Assembly (NCBI GenBank): GCA_963922205.1 | Contig: CAWUHX010000062.1 | Coordinates: forward strand, 1,178,001-1,242,000 | DNA from: Romanomermis culicivorax | Taxonomy: Eukaryota; Nematoda; Enoplea; Mermithida; Mermithidae | Reading direction: 5' to 3' | DNA length: 64,000 nt | Part shown: positions 45,485-56,935 of the stretch, one piece after another | Numbering within the stretch: the stretch's first letter is position 1 | Layout of the letters: every line of letters starts with the position of its first letter | Position numbers and translations under genes: made by a program | Notes under the pieces: model-generated | Databases searched by the model: none | The model's input: the letters and a program-made list of their open reading frames with translations, nothing else | What the model was told of the DNA's origin: nothing

Positions 45485-46300
45485 TCAGTGCGTTCACTTG
45501 GCCGGCATAGTCGGATGACCTGTCAGTGCGTTCATAATAGCTGGCATAATGTAGCATAGCGAAACCCCAGACACAATGAGAACATAGAAAATTTACTTGG
45601 CAGAAGCCCAACAACAAGGAAGTTGAGAAAAAACTTCCTAACAGGGTCATAAACAAAAAAGACATGGAGCCGCAATTTGAAAAAAGTCAGTTTGTGATCT
45701 GAAAAAAGCATGACGAGTGAAAAATTTCGACTTCAACGCCAGATCAGGTAGAAATACAGTAAAAACACAAGATTTATGTTTGAGACTAAAAAATTACTTT
45801 GAGTCCTGAGCTCACGGTTTAGTTAATATCGTAATTTTCGATCAACTATCTGTAATCATTTTAAACCTGACTTGTATGATGAAGATGAACCAGCGATTTT
45901 TTCAAACTTCGTCTTACGCACCAAAATCATTCAAATGACAGCTGACTCTTATTGAGTTTGATGAAAAAACTGCTGGAATTCGTCTAGAAGCCGCAGACTC
46001 AGGGCTTGTTATTCGAATAAGTACCGCTTTTTAAAGTACCTCAAAACAGTCATTATATCCCATGTAAATAATCCCACACCTTGATTTTTTGTCAATAAAA
46101 TAGACGTATCACGATGTATATTTTTTCAACATAAATATTTAGCACTATCTTAAAATTTATTTAATGCCATCGCTATATCTTACATACACTACGCAATTCT
46201 ATATAGTACTTTTGCTGGTCATTATGCGTGTTGGCTGGCCATCTCACTATAAGTGAACATGCTGACCAAGTGAATACGCTGGCCAAGTGACACCGAATCG
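45485..46300. mobile_element. Third probable foldback element (GTTCACTTGGCCAGC-type arms)
   Basis: Left-arm words GCGTTCACTTGGCCGGC and TAGCTGGCATAATG (45485-45560) recur inverted in the right arm as CATTATGC, GACCAAGTGAATACGC and GGCCAAGTGAC (46215-46300). The arms are shorter and more degenerate than in the other two elements. No supported frame lies in the ~650-bp core. Confidence 0.55.
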
Positions 46301-46915
46301 CTTAAAGGATCATAAATAACAAAAAAACGCCCGGTTTTTGCTGCTGAAAATTTATTCAGCTTATTCCTCCGAATCGGATCGAGACGCATAGTTTTTTGTG
46401 AAAGACCAATTGAGATGTAGCTTTTTGCACCTCACACATAATACATTTTTCATTGTGTAACGTAAGTTTGAGGAAATTATTCAGACTTATGCGTTTTTAC
46501 ATACTGAATAGCGATGCTGGCATAATGGCATAATGTTTAAAAAACAGTTACAGTAGGATGTTACTGGAAACAGTTGTTTCAAGCTATATTCTACTTTATT
46601 TGAATGATGCTGCAAAAAAGTTTCACTTTTTTTACCATCTCCGTAAAAATCTGTTGATTCCAGCATGTCAAGTAGCGGTTAATCTTTCGCTTCAGATTGC
46701 TCTTTTTTCCAGTTATTTTTCGACCAAATGATCGTCACACGTCGCATCGGCATCTATGTTTTTGTTCGTTTAGTATTTCATGCTCAAAAACGGTAGCCAA
46801 TTAGGCGTAAATGCGCGAACGCATTTTGTTTTAAGACCCAACTTAATATGTCCCAAAGAGAGTTGCTTTTTGGAAAATGGCCGTATACAACAAATTGTTC
46901 TTCGCGTGGTTTCAG
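46301..46915. other. No supported gene; possible intron
   Basis: AT-rich stretch that ends in the acceptor GTGGTTTCAG before the next candidate exon. Confidence 0.35.
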
Positions 46916-47083
46916 TTTATAGTGAGGACGAATGAAAGAGGATTAGCATCATACATGCACGCGGGGTTTTGGGGGTGTGACCCTCAGCAGATCCTTGCTA
47001 ACCCCTCAGAAATTATCATGAAGATGATAAAAGAAAATGAACGGGGGGTACGACGAGAAGATCGTCGTAAAAAAACAAAATAA
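46916..47083 (+). CDS. Candidate terminal exon, unrecognised protein
   Basis: After the acceptor GTGGTTTCAG (ending 46915) the frame reads FIVRTNERGLASYMHAGFW, then GCDPQQILANPSEIIMKMIK and ENERGVRREDRRKKTK, and stops at 47081. GC content is visibly above the flanks and the sequence is well balanced, with a basic C-terminus. I do not recognise the family and found no upstream exon. Confidence 0.4.
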   Translation, partial: FIVRTNERGLASYMHAGFWGCDPQQILANPSEIIMKMIKENERGVRREDRRKKTK

Positions 47084-47646
47084 TGCCGTAGTTCAACAAT
47101 TTTTTCAAAGAGCGTACCTGGTTCCAAAGAAGTGAGATTAGAGCTCAAACAAGTGCTGATCTAACAAATGATTTCACTATTTCATTAATCTGGGTTGAAG
47201 AATATGCTGCTTGGGAGACAGAAAAAAAATCGAGTCCATCTCCTGCACTGGCTGACCCCCAGCTGAATTTCTATGCTGTGAATGCATGATTAGAACGGTA
47301 GTCTGAAAAAACGGTCCTCGTATAATTTTTATTGTACAACATACAGTAATTAGCACTGATATTATGTTCCGTTGTTTTTGCGTCAAAATTTTGCAGGTAT
47401 CTGAATTTCATCAATTTTTCGACGTTTAGATGAATCTAGGAAAAACTAAGCAAAAGGCTAAAAATTTTAAAATATAGACTGCTATCCATAATAATTGGGT
47501 ATGATAATTATTTTAACTACAAAAGAATATCTAGAAATCTGGATATCAACAATCACAGAATCTTAAGTTTTGAAAAATCTATAAACGCTATTTGATTCAG
47601 TTACGAAATTTTGCTGCTAGTTCGCAGGATTTGTTATGACTGAAGT
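47084..47646. other. AT-rich, no gene seen
   Basis: Only short frames are present. Confidence 0.4.
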
Positions 47647-47715
47647 TTCTGCAGTCGCGTTAACCGCGATGGGGTTGCTGTAGCTATGTATGAGGCAAGA
47701 CTCTTTATGGTATAA
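47647..47715 (+). pseudogene. Possible remnant of a non-LTR retrotransposon endonuclease
   Basis: A short frame reads FCSRVNRDGVAVAMYEARLF. LINE-type endonucleases often contain an 'SRxNRxGGGVAxYV' block. The match is 23 codons, with the Gly run altered, and nothing else of a LINE is visible nearby. Confidence 0.25.
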
Positions 47716-48676
47716 ACTAGAAGTTTCAGCTCTTCTAACGTTTTTCGAACTTCACCGAGTTTGAGAAATTTTTTGCAAACATCACAGAACGTCCAAAAAA
47801 TAATTTATCTATATGATAAAGAGATTTAAAATGTCAATTTTAACCGTATACTTGCATTCGTCAGCCTTAACGTTCGAATACTGGACACGAATTTTTGATT
47901 GCGTGATATACAATCGTATTCTAGTTCACAGTTAAGTTGACCCAATTTTAGAGTTCTTCAGTTAGTGTAGACATCTGGCAAATTTCGAATCAGAACTGTG
48001 GCAGACCATTGGAGAATCGGAATCAGAATGTTCTATGTTTATCTTCTGTAGTATAATAGGAGTAAATTTCGTCTTACAATCTTTATGTTTTTTCATTTTT
48101 CTCCTTCTGTGTGTTCGAGGCATGAACTACAAAAGTCACGTGATGTGCTTGATTGAACGCTTTTCCTTGAACGAAAGCTTAGCAATTTCAGAAAAGCACT
48201 CCTTTTATTGATCGTTGACGCTCATCCATCCATCGTACTCGGATTAATTCCCACAAGTAAGTACGGTTAGCCGCCAAGGAAAGAACGTCATGTCCGAATC
48301 TTTAGGCATACTTTTCATGTTTGTTTCCGTACTCCGGGTTTAAGATAAATTTTCTAGCCACCACAAGCTTGCTCGACGTAATTATTTCTAGTTGAAAGAT
48401 AATCTCTTTAATATAATTCATAGTTACCGGAAGCTTAAGCTAGTTGGGCAAAGTACACACATTCCACAGTAATGAGTATATTTCTTCGACCAACCTGCGG
48501 AAGAATAATTACGATCAATAGTTTTTAGCATAGCGTAGCTATCTTAGTGCTAAAGGTTTTATAGGCAAGTAGTTGCTATACGAGGGTTAAGGTTCATCTA
48601 TACTTTTTCGCCAATAAAACAGACGCAAGCAGTTTGGGTTTGAAGTATTACGAATCTGGGTATATAATCGATTGCA
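47716..48676. other. AT-rich, no gene seen
   Basis: No coding or repeat structure was found. Confidence 0.4.
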
Positions 48677-48958
48677 GGGTAGACATCGAAATTTCCGATC
48701 GGGAAATATCCAACATGTTCAACAAATGCGTACTATGCGCTCTGGTTTGAGGCAAGAAATTCGCGACCCTTGAACCGCACGCCAGAACCATGGCAGCCGC
48801 CCATGACAAATCAAATCTTAGTGTGCACGTGGCAAGCAACCAATCATATTTAACGTAAATTTTTTACAGCGCCATCTGAGTGGTCATGGTCACCGTGGCC
48901 GTGACGAGAAGTATAAATGGGGAATTACAAGGACCCGGCTTCTAATTGATTCGTTTAA
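48677..48958 (+). pseudogene. Possible broken exon pair cut by a MITE
   Basis: After GATTGCAG a frame reads VDIEISDREISNMFNKCVLC, meets TGA at 48748 and continues as FATLEPHARTMAAAHDK. After a second acceptor (TTTTTTACAG, ending 48869) another frame reads RHLSGHGHRGRDEKYKWGIT and RTRLLIDSF, running into the MITE at 48959. Both have protein-like composition and raised GC. The family is unrecognised. Confidence 0.3.
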
Positions 48959-49729
48959 CCCCAATCCAGAAGTGAAAAATTCCTAGGATTTTTGTCAGCG
49001 ACAGTCATCGATTGTCTCCAAGTTTAATGAGAAATCGGGGATGAAATCCGAGAAATAGAACATTGTTCTATTATTTAGGACTGTCGCCGATTTTTTACAT
49101 GCTAAGCATAGGAAGCTTAGATTGCTCGAGACCTCACAAGGTTATTTTTAGCTTTGCCTAACCAATATAAAGCCCCGAAAACATCCAATGTTCATGTGCA
49201 TACAATCCATATGTGTGGGATGAAAATCTTGTTTGGCTATTGTGCAACCTTATTTTGTTTTCTGTTTCTCTAAATGTTTGAACTCGTTTTTCCAAAAATA
49301 TTCTTTTTTGATTGTGTCCTTATTTTTCCAACATCCACTTTCATCCAATGTCCCGTTTTCCCGAGGATTCCCCCTATAAATGAATAAAATTCCCATTCCG
49401 CCGAATATTCCAATTTTCCGAATACTGAATAGAATAACTTTCTCAATTCCGCGAATGATAAATAGAATTTAATAAATCGGCGACTGTTGCCGACTTTCGC
49501 CGAATAAATCCTAGAAATCTGTGACAGTTGGTGGTTCTGCCGATTGCCGATTCATTTCTTAGAATCGACGACTGTCGCCGATTATTCTTGAAATTAGCTA
49601 TACTCGGCGATTCTACCTATTGCCGATTCAGTCTTTAAAATCGGCAAGTGTCGCTGATTGTTGCCGATTAAATCCTAGGAATTGGCGACTGTTGGCGACT
49701 TCACTTCTGAATTGGGCTTAGTTCGTTCT
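48959..49729. mobile_element. MITE, 771 bp, same family as 31440-31874
   Basis: The left end CCCAATCCAGAAGTGAAAAA and the inverted right end GCCCAATTCAGAAGTGAAGT match each other and the first copy. The interior is filled with CGGCGACTGTCGCCGATT-type words. An insertion with CCCGTTTTCCCGAGGATTCC words lies at 49340-49450. Confidence 0.75.
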
Positions 49730-49751
49730 AACTTAGGCCAACAAATTTACC

Positions 49752-49880
49752 TCAAGCATGCTTGACGAGCATGCTCGGGAAGCATCTCAGAGCACAGCTC
49801 CGAGCATGCTCGCCAAGCATACTCGGCGATGCTCGGCGAGGACCTTACTCGCCGAGCGTGCTCGGAGGTAGTTCATTTTT
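49752..49880. repeat. GAGCATGCTC palindrome cluster 1
   Basis: The tract is built from overlapping CTCGCCGAGCATGCTCGG words, each largely palindromic. AGCATCTCAGAGCACAGCTC here recurs in the same orientation in cluster 2. Confidence 0.75.
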
Positions 49881-51483
49881 CGCGAGCAAATTTTTCTCCT
49901 AAAATGCATACTTATTTCTTTCCATGTACGAACCATAAAATAAGTACCTTGAAAACATGGCGTTTTTTCCTAACGTCCTTGTAATCAGAGGATCAAACGT
50001 TAAACAGGAATTCTTTTTTACGAACAAGCTCAATACGTTCAATTTTTCATCATCTGGTAATTTTTTTCGAATAGACATTGCAAAAACTTAACAACAAAAA
50101 AATGAAATCCTAAAAATAAATCTAGCGATTAGAGATGTATCGGACCTTTTGACCATATGCTATGCTACCCGATCCTACACAATGTTTTCTGACCCAAAGG
50201 ATGAAAAAAGACTTGACCTTAGCCGTTATCCAGGATAACTCTGTGCCTTAAAGGTCACGCGTGTCAAAAACCGCAGGTAAAAAATTCGGTTGATCATTTT
50301 CACTGTTAGAAGAAAAAACAGATAAAATTTTGTTCTACGTGAGATTAATTTAGTCATTATTACATATATTTCAAGAATAAAATTTTCTCGGTAGTTTTCC
50401 AATGAAGGTAGGGAATGATCGATTTATTGGCATCGGCTGATAATTGACTTTTTTAAATATCGGCCGATGGTTTTTCGGGCGAGCTAGGATCGATAATATC
50501 CTGTTTTCTACGGCAATTTTTGCATTAATCAGCCCTGCATGTGATTACTTACTGGGCGAGTGTAAATCTTGGGTCACTTTCGATTAATTGTGATCAGAAA
50601 AATGTTGAATGAAATGATAATGTGCTTTTTCCCTTCAATGCATTATGACACAATGGTTGATGAATAATTTTCAGCCACCTTCTGAAAAAGTGTGCTTAAA
50701 AATCGTTCAATTTCCATAATTCACGAAGAATTATTCAACCATATCATGTTGAAAGCAAAACTTTTCGAAGTGAAATACTGTTTCAAATTAAGTGTTCCAT
50801 AATTTCTATTGTATTCAAAAAGTTCTATAGTGAAACTTTTGCGTGAACACCGATGTTGGTCATTCTTTGATTTACATGCACTTAATAAAAAAGAGACAAA
50901 AATAAATCTTGTACCTGAGAGAAAGTTTTCAAGGAGCAGTTTTTGAGATTAAGCAAAAAATGAAATTCTTAACAAATATTATTTCGGCAGACAAGAAGGG
51001 CATGCCATCTTTGGCTATCATTTCAGATTTTTTTATCTGTTTCCAATAATCGTAGATCGGGTTGATTTTCGTTTTTTGCCTTGAATAAGAGAAAGAATTT
51101 ATTTCTCATTTCCCTTGTCTCGTTTCATTTCTCGTTTCTCAAAGCAGCAATTACTATTTAAAAGCAATAGTCATTTCTCATTTTCAATGTTTATTTACAC
51201 TAAATAATAAACAAATATGTAACATGGCGAGTATGTGCTTGTGTTACACTTTATGAACTGAACATATTTTTTGACCCTTGACCTGGTTTGCTAGATGTCT
51301 CTGACCCGACCCGTGACCCGATATGGTATTTTAACCGTCTGACCCGGTCCGATATTCTGTGGTCCGATACATGCCTACTACCGACCGATCAGAGCGCCCA
51401 TAATTTGGCATTGATCGTGCGCGCATTGTTTAATTTTTGATAAATTATTCCAGCCTGAGACGCGTCTGTACTTATAATATTTG
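49881..51483. other. AT-rich, no gene seen
   Basis: The stretch contains dispersed-repeat words (CCATATGCTATGCTACCCGA near 50152; GACCCGGTCCGATATTCTG near 51340) related to 2502-2745. Confidence 0.45.
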
Positions 51484-51667
51484 TTGCTCGCCGAGCATGC
51501 TCGGAGGAGTAGAAAAAATTTCTACTACCCCGAGCATGCTCAGTGAGCAAATTTTTTGTGCTCGGGGTTCTGCTCGACGAGCAAATATTCGCGCGCCGAG
51601 CATGCTCGGCGAGCAGCTTGCTCGACGCTGTGCTCGCCGAACATCTCCGAGCACAGCTCCGAGCAAT
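51484..51667. repeat. GAGCATGCTC palindrome cluster 2
   Basis: GCTCGCCGAGCATGCTCGG words are repeated, including a long near-perfect palindrome around 51595-51615. It ends with CATCTCCGAGCACAGCTCCG as in cluster 1. Confidence 0.75.
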
Positions 51668-51688
51668 GAGCTGAAGTATGAACCGGGC

Positions 51689-51735
51689 TTAACACGGTGT
51701 TGACTAATAGAGAGTTTTCATGGAGACCGTGTTAA
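51689..51735. repeat. 10-bp inverted repeat TTAACACGGT
   Basis: TTAACACGGT (51689-51698) pairs perfectly with ACCGTGTTAA (51726-51735). Further GTGTTAA words follow to about 51785. It lies downstream of the tRNA gene on the other strand. Confidence 0.75.
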
Positions 51736-51839
51736 AGTTAACCCCTTATTCACAATGGCGTGTTAGGCCCGTGTTAACCAACACTGCGTTGTGAGTGTCG
51801 TATGCCCAAATCCATGCGGCCGGCGCGTCAGAAAAATAA

Positions 51840-51912
51840 CGCTCGGCGAGGGGCTCGAACCCCCGACCTTCTGAATACAAGGCAGACGCGCTACCAACTG
51901 CGCTAAGCGAGC
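51840..51912 (-). tRNA. tRNA-like gene, anticodon position reads UGU (nominally Thr)
   Basis: On the minus strand a 73-nt cloverleaf folds with a GCGC/GCGC D stem around AGTTGGTA, a 5-bp T stem with loop TTCGAGC, and a 7-nt anticodon loop CTTGTAT. The acceptor stem pairs at six of seven positions (one C-C mismatch), and the last anticodon-stem pair is C-T. A box (TAGCGCAGTTGG) and B box (GGTTCGAGCCC) are good matches to the pol III consensus, and a T5 terminator follows within a few bases (51832-51836 on the plus strand). No intron is present. The two stem mismatches leave open a decayed tRNA or a tRNA-derived repeat. Confidence 0.75.
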
Positions 51913-52228
51913 CACGTGGATGATTTGGAAATTGTGGTTTTAGTGGTGGTGGTGAGTGCGGGGCATGCCGCGTCATGAATAGCCAGACGCACCACTACGA
52001 CATGAGTAGATGCACAGATTTTGTTTACATTTTTACGTTCGTTTTCGGTGACAGTGACTGACCTACATGACCTACGAGTTTTCATTATGTATGTGTGTTT
52101 TCCCATTTTTTGTACTATATTAATCAATAGAAAAAGATAAAAAATGCGAGAACAACATTTTTCTATTTAAGGGATTGAATTTTTGATTCAAAGCGTTTCG
52201 GAAAGGATTACGATAATCTATGTGATAT
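51913..52228. other. No gene seen
   Basis: The 5' flank of the tRNA gene, with short frames only. Confidence 0.4.
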
Positions 52229-52530
52229 TTGACATGCCAGTGTGTTGATGAGCAAATAAAATTCTTGATGGAAAATTTAAGTAATTTACATGAAGAGCTG
52301 GTTGAACAGCGTGATTTCAACCTGAATTGACAATCAACCTGAATTGAGCAAAAACTTGATGAAAGATTGCTCAATTCCCCGAGGCAAGTTTCAGCAGCAT
52401 TTTTTGCTCCAAAAGTTGATAATCTCCACCTCGACTGCACTGCACTAGACCATTTGGAAGTTCACCAAGTTTTTTCAACATGGTTTCTAATTTTAATTAG
52501 CACACATGATCGCTCATGGAGCTAATTTGA
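52229..52530 (+). pseudogene. Coding relic with coiled-coil character, unrecognised
   Basis: A frame reads CVDEQIKFLMENLSNLHEEL, VEQRDFNLN, then two stops within a short tandem duplication (TCAACCTGAATTGA twice, 52317-52347). It continues in the same frame as IEQKLDERLLNSPRQVSAAF and FAPKVDNLHLDCTALDHL. The heptad-like Leu/Ile spacing suggests a coiled coil. It may be an old gene or transposon fragment. Confidence 0.35.
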
Positions 52531-53585
52531 AAGAAGTCTGCCAGCAGGTGGAGCGAAGACAGTCTCATCCGTTTATTCGTTCGCTTTTTCTATCCTTTGC
52601 GTCTTTTAGTAGTCTTCAGTAGTCACCTTGACCACGTCCCATAGAAGATCTATGTGGGTTTCACTATGGAAAACATATCGGAATCGATAAGTGGCTGTAA
52701 AATGGATCATCATATTGTACTGCAAACTGCGAAGTGATTATTAGTGAATTTAGAACGTTCGAATCTAATCAAATTTATTCTGATGCTCGGGTTTATTTTC
52801 ACTTTTTTGTCTGTTTTCCTTTTTCAGATTGTTTGATTATTGCTATCAATCTTTATGCCCAAGTATCTTTTCGAGCTTTAGATTTCGGACGCTGAAGCTC
52901 TTACATATTAGGCAATCATTGGTTGCGGTTCGTGATTTCTTCCAGAATGGCCGGAAATTACAAATCATACATGGATTTCTTATTTCCTGGTGCATGCTAA
53001 TAAGTGGTCCAAAAACGCAGCTTTTAATGATCAACTTTTGTAGCTTCCATTGGTAAAATTTTATAAACATAATTTAGCGGACTACAGAGTAATTAGTATG
53101 ATTGATTTTGCAATATACTTGGACATTTTTCAAACTTTGGCTATGATTACATTGAAATGTCCCTCTTCATCTTTTTCCATCGAATTGAGTTATGTAGTAT
53201 TTTTCCCAAAATTTGACAAAGGCGTCGTTTCAAAAAACAAAATGTTAATGATTCAAAGGCAAGTTTGTTCGCAGTGAGTTTTGTACAAAAAAGAAAACTA
53301 CTAGGCTTCTAACCGTGAAAAAATCCGAAGCATGATAACTATTTTGGTTACCCATAGCCGAACTTTCATTTGCCATCGATAAGCTTTAATAGCGTGGCAT
53401 AATTTTCGTGAGGGCACTTTTGAAGCTCAAAAATTCATGTAACTTCCAAAATGTTCAATTAATTCATGTTTACATTCTTTCTAATGATAATAATTCAGAC
53501 TTGACTTTTTCCATTTCTTTATAATTCAATCTTTCTTTATTTATCGGCGCGTTTCTTTTTTCTTCAACGATCATTTTACTTTTAA
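52531..53585. other. No supported gene
   Basis: Frames at 52829-53056 and 53050-53277 follow a TTTTTCAG acceptor (ending about 52828), but no consistent exon can be drawn. Confidence 0.35.
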
Positions 53586-53711
53586 TATAAAACCGGTTCA
53601 CCGCCGCCGGACGGAATAACGTCCTCAGATGGGGGCCGGGGCTTCCGCGTGTTTGTAGTAAATTGCCAGAATAATCTTTTGGGAATTATGTCGGCTTGTC
53701 GAACGTATTCG
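53586..53711 (+). CDS. Short GC-rich coding-like segment, unrecognised
   Basis: A locally GC-rich stretch reads TGSPPPDGITSSDGGRGFR, VFVVNCQNNLLGIMSACR before a stop at 53709. It stands out in composition from several kilobases of AT-rich DNA and could be an exon. An overlapping frame at 53696-53896 is also open. No domain is recognised. Confidence 0.3.
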
Positions 53712-56706
53712 GGATTAACTTGATTAATAATGAAGATATTGGTTCAAGAGATGAATTTCTCCTTTTACTGCTGCATCCGAATCGGACGGAAAAACTATTT
53801 TCCGCACGAAACTATTCATTAACGATTGTTTTGATTAAACAAACAACTTCCTGCTTTTATATGAGCTTTTCTCATTTTCCATATTCATTTGGTTAATATA
53901 CATGGTGAGGACGGAAAGACCGTTTGCTTTTTACCAATATTCGTTAGATGTTGAAATTCAAAGCACACTGTGCCAAGGAAATTTTTTCCACACTTAGGTT
54001 ACCTTGATTCATAGGTAATCAAGTTCTTTAAGTTGAAAATTTTTGTAAACTCACATTTTATGGCGTATTCGACAGTCTAAAGGAACCCAGTTGATTAAAT
54101 CTATGAACTTTGCATATAATCAACAGAGATAAGCTGATCCAAGTATGAAGTGGCAACATCTGCATCGCATAGACAGTTTCCGACTTCGATTCACTTGATT
54201 GAATTGTGTTCTTCTAGAGCCTATTGCGCGAAAGAAACTTTTTTTTATATCACTGAATTCCACGAAATCATTTTCATATGTTCGTATATCCGTGGTAGTT
54301 CCTGAAATAAGATGCGAGCGATTTTCTTACTGTCTAACAGGGAAAATAGGCATCCAATGTTTGGTTAGAGGGTTACAACTCTTCTACATAGAGGAGTTGA
54401 AATACTATGCCTAATGGTCAAGTTGATTATCGTATCACAATTGATCAAATTTATTTCTCTCTTTTCAAAATTTTGAATCTTAAAATTTTATCATCATTTG
54501 TCCAAAACTTCGTCTATTCCACGCAACGTTTTACGTAGATCATTTGTCGAGAGAAATTTCCTTTCTGTGATAGTAATATTTTTATGAACTCGTTGAACAA
54601 TACTTGCTTTCAACATAAGATAATTTGGTCAAGTCGTTTTAAGGTTTTGGCTTTTCAGCAAATTTTGTTTGACTTGTCGTTTTCGAGTTCCTAACCACCA
54701 CAGAAGTGAATACATGAAAAAGCTTAGAATCAGACATAGAGACGAAGCTATTGTTCAAAACTGACATTCCACCCCATAGTTAAAATGCCCATTCGAATGT
54801 TTCTGGTAATCATACCACTGGTTTCAGTTTCAGATCCTGTCAGTGAATGGCTTTGAGTGATTATCGAAACGCACAGGAGTTTTTTTTTTGTTTAGTCCAA
54901 TCCATTTTATCAGTTTTTGTATCCATTCGTATTTATTTTTCTATAATCCTTCATCCGAAAAAATCTTGCATTATCTACATGCACACTGTCTCAACAAAAA
55001 TAATTTCCAGTAGACAGTACCACACAACATTTCCTACATAACATACAACGTATGAGCTGCAAATTAGAAATCTTATGCTTCTACGATTGACCTGAAAATA
55101 ATGCATTTAAACTACAGAGCCTTTTATTTTTTGATTTACTGAATTTTTGATATTCGGTGTGACGTCTTTGAGCAATAATAATCTTGTTGCAAATATGACT
55201 TATCTTCATAGAGATCATGTCTGTTTAGAATCATTAAGGGCTTTCTCAGATAGTTTATTGTTATGGGTTCCGTAAAAGTTCAACTACGCTGAGTTTTGTA
55301 AGACTTTCATTAGATGATTGATTTCCGTCAAATTTTCATCCCTCATCAATTAAGGCTTCCTATAATGCTGGTTGCATTTCGCCACGTCACTCGCTTCCGC
55401 CAGTCTTTGAATTTTGAATGATTTTTTTTTGTGAGGCATCTTCTTCTCTCAATAGTTTTAGATTGAAGATTGTGTGATCAGACAGAATACTTCATAAAAT
55501 GTGTCACCTGCTAAGATCTTTTTCCAATTTTCGACCAGGAACTGATTTTTTACCAGCTTTGCCATTTTGTATGCGACTTTTCTTCAAAATTGAAATGTTG
55601 GTATAGGAACTCTCGAACTTTGTATCAATTTTTTACACTAAGTGGGATAAAACGAATCCTTTACTTATTGTTGTAACGAATTCTATTGGTCAAGTCGAGC
55701 AATCATGATGTACATCTGAAGAATGAAATAGTATCAAAGTTGTGCGCAAGATGCCTGCCGAAGATAATTAATTTTCTCTGCAGTATAACTCAAGCCGCAT
55801 GCTATCAAGTATTTTTTCAGCATTGGATAGGCAAGAAAATTCTACATTGATCGGTGTTAGATTTACTCGAAAAGCTTTCTTCAAAAACAGTTTTTCAAAC
55901 AACAAAGGTGCCAGTTAAATATCTCAGTCTCTGGAATGACAGTGCTCATTTTTAAGGGACTGTACACCATTCGAAATGTATCTAAACTGTTTTTAAGGGA
56001 GTTTCCTGCTCTTCACGATGCGAACAATCACATTATCATATCTTGATTATTGTTTATTCAGATCAAGATAAGTATTGATTTTTCAGCCTTGCCTGTTTTT
56101 CCCTTAGCAAACAGATGTTTTGTTGCAGATTGTAATAAACCAATGGCAGCTCATGATTTTCCGGAAATCCGGTTTTTTTACTTGATAAGGTCCAAATAGC
56201 AAATGTGAACGAGGAAACAAATTAGCCTCACATTTTTGCTCAGAAGGTCCTCAAAAAATGGTCTTCGCTAGAGACGGTATCCAAGAAGATTTGAGCCCCA
56301 ATTCCCCAATGCCTATTAATGTCCCGTGGGAGAAAAACGTGCTTGTGACGTCGCTTGGATAATAGTTCATAGATTTTGTGAAAAAAATCAGTTCATCTGG
56401 CGAACTCCAGCATTTCTAATTTTTTCTGCTGTGGTGTGTCGGGATCTTGGACAATTTCCTCGAATTTATGTCCTTTAACTTCTTGCTCCATCCAGAATTA
56501 TTCTGAATAATCGTGGCCGCACATTCTTATGCAAATATCAATCTTAAGACTATTTCCATATTTATACATATACCACGCAAGTTCCAGAGATTCTCCAAAA
56601 ATTAATTACCATTCTTCATCTAGCTCTTTCGGAAAACCATTAATTCGAAACTGGCTGTGCTTCAAAACTCGTTTTATACGTTAGAGAATAATTTTCATGT
56701 TTGCAG
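53712..56706. other. AT-rich, no supported gene
   Basis: Several T-rich frames of 60-70 codons occur on the plus strand, but they lack recognisable sequence or consistent splice sites. Confidence 0.4.
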
Positions 56707-56935
56707 TTTTTCGAGAATTACTTTGCAATGTTCTTTTGGACGTGATAAAAAGGGTAGAAGTACAACTATCAGTCTTTTGTTTGGAAATTCATTCACTTTT
56801 TTGTACCATTATTTTTTGGTTGCAAATAAATTCGGAAATATTAAAACTATCGTCTATTACTACGAAATGCTTGTTAATTCGAAAATGTTCAAAAATAGAC
56901 ACTATCCAACAGAATTTACACAGAAATCGACTAAC
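56707..56935 (+). CDS. Candidate internal exon, unrecognised protein
   Basis: The segment is bounded by TTTGCAG (ending 56706) and CTAAC/GTAAGTGAG, a near-perfect donor. Its 229 bp are open in two frames. The more protein-like reads LQCSFGRDKKGRSTTISLLF, NSFTFLYHYFLVANKFGNIK and KMFKNRHYPTEFTQKSTN. No family is recognised. Its distance of 2.3 kb and lack of similarity give no reason to join it to the GPCR gene downstream. Confidence 0.35.

Noticed and set aside
49752..51667. A fourth foldback element with GAGCATGCTC arms
   Set aside because: The non-palindromic parts of the two clusters are in the same orientation, not inverted, so the foldback design does not hold.
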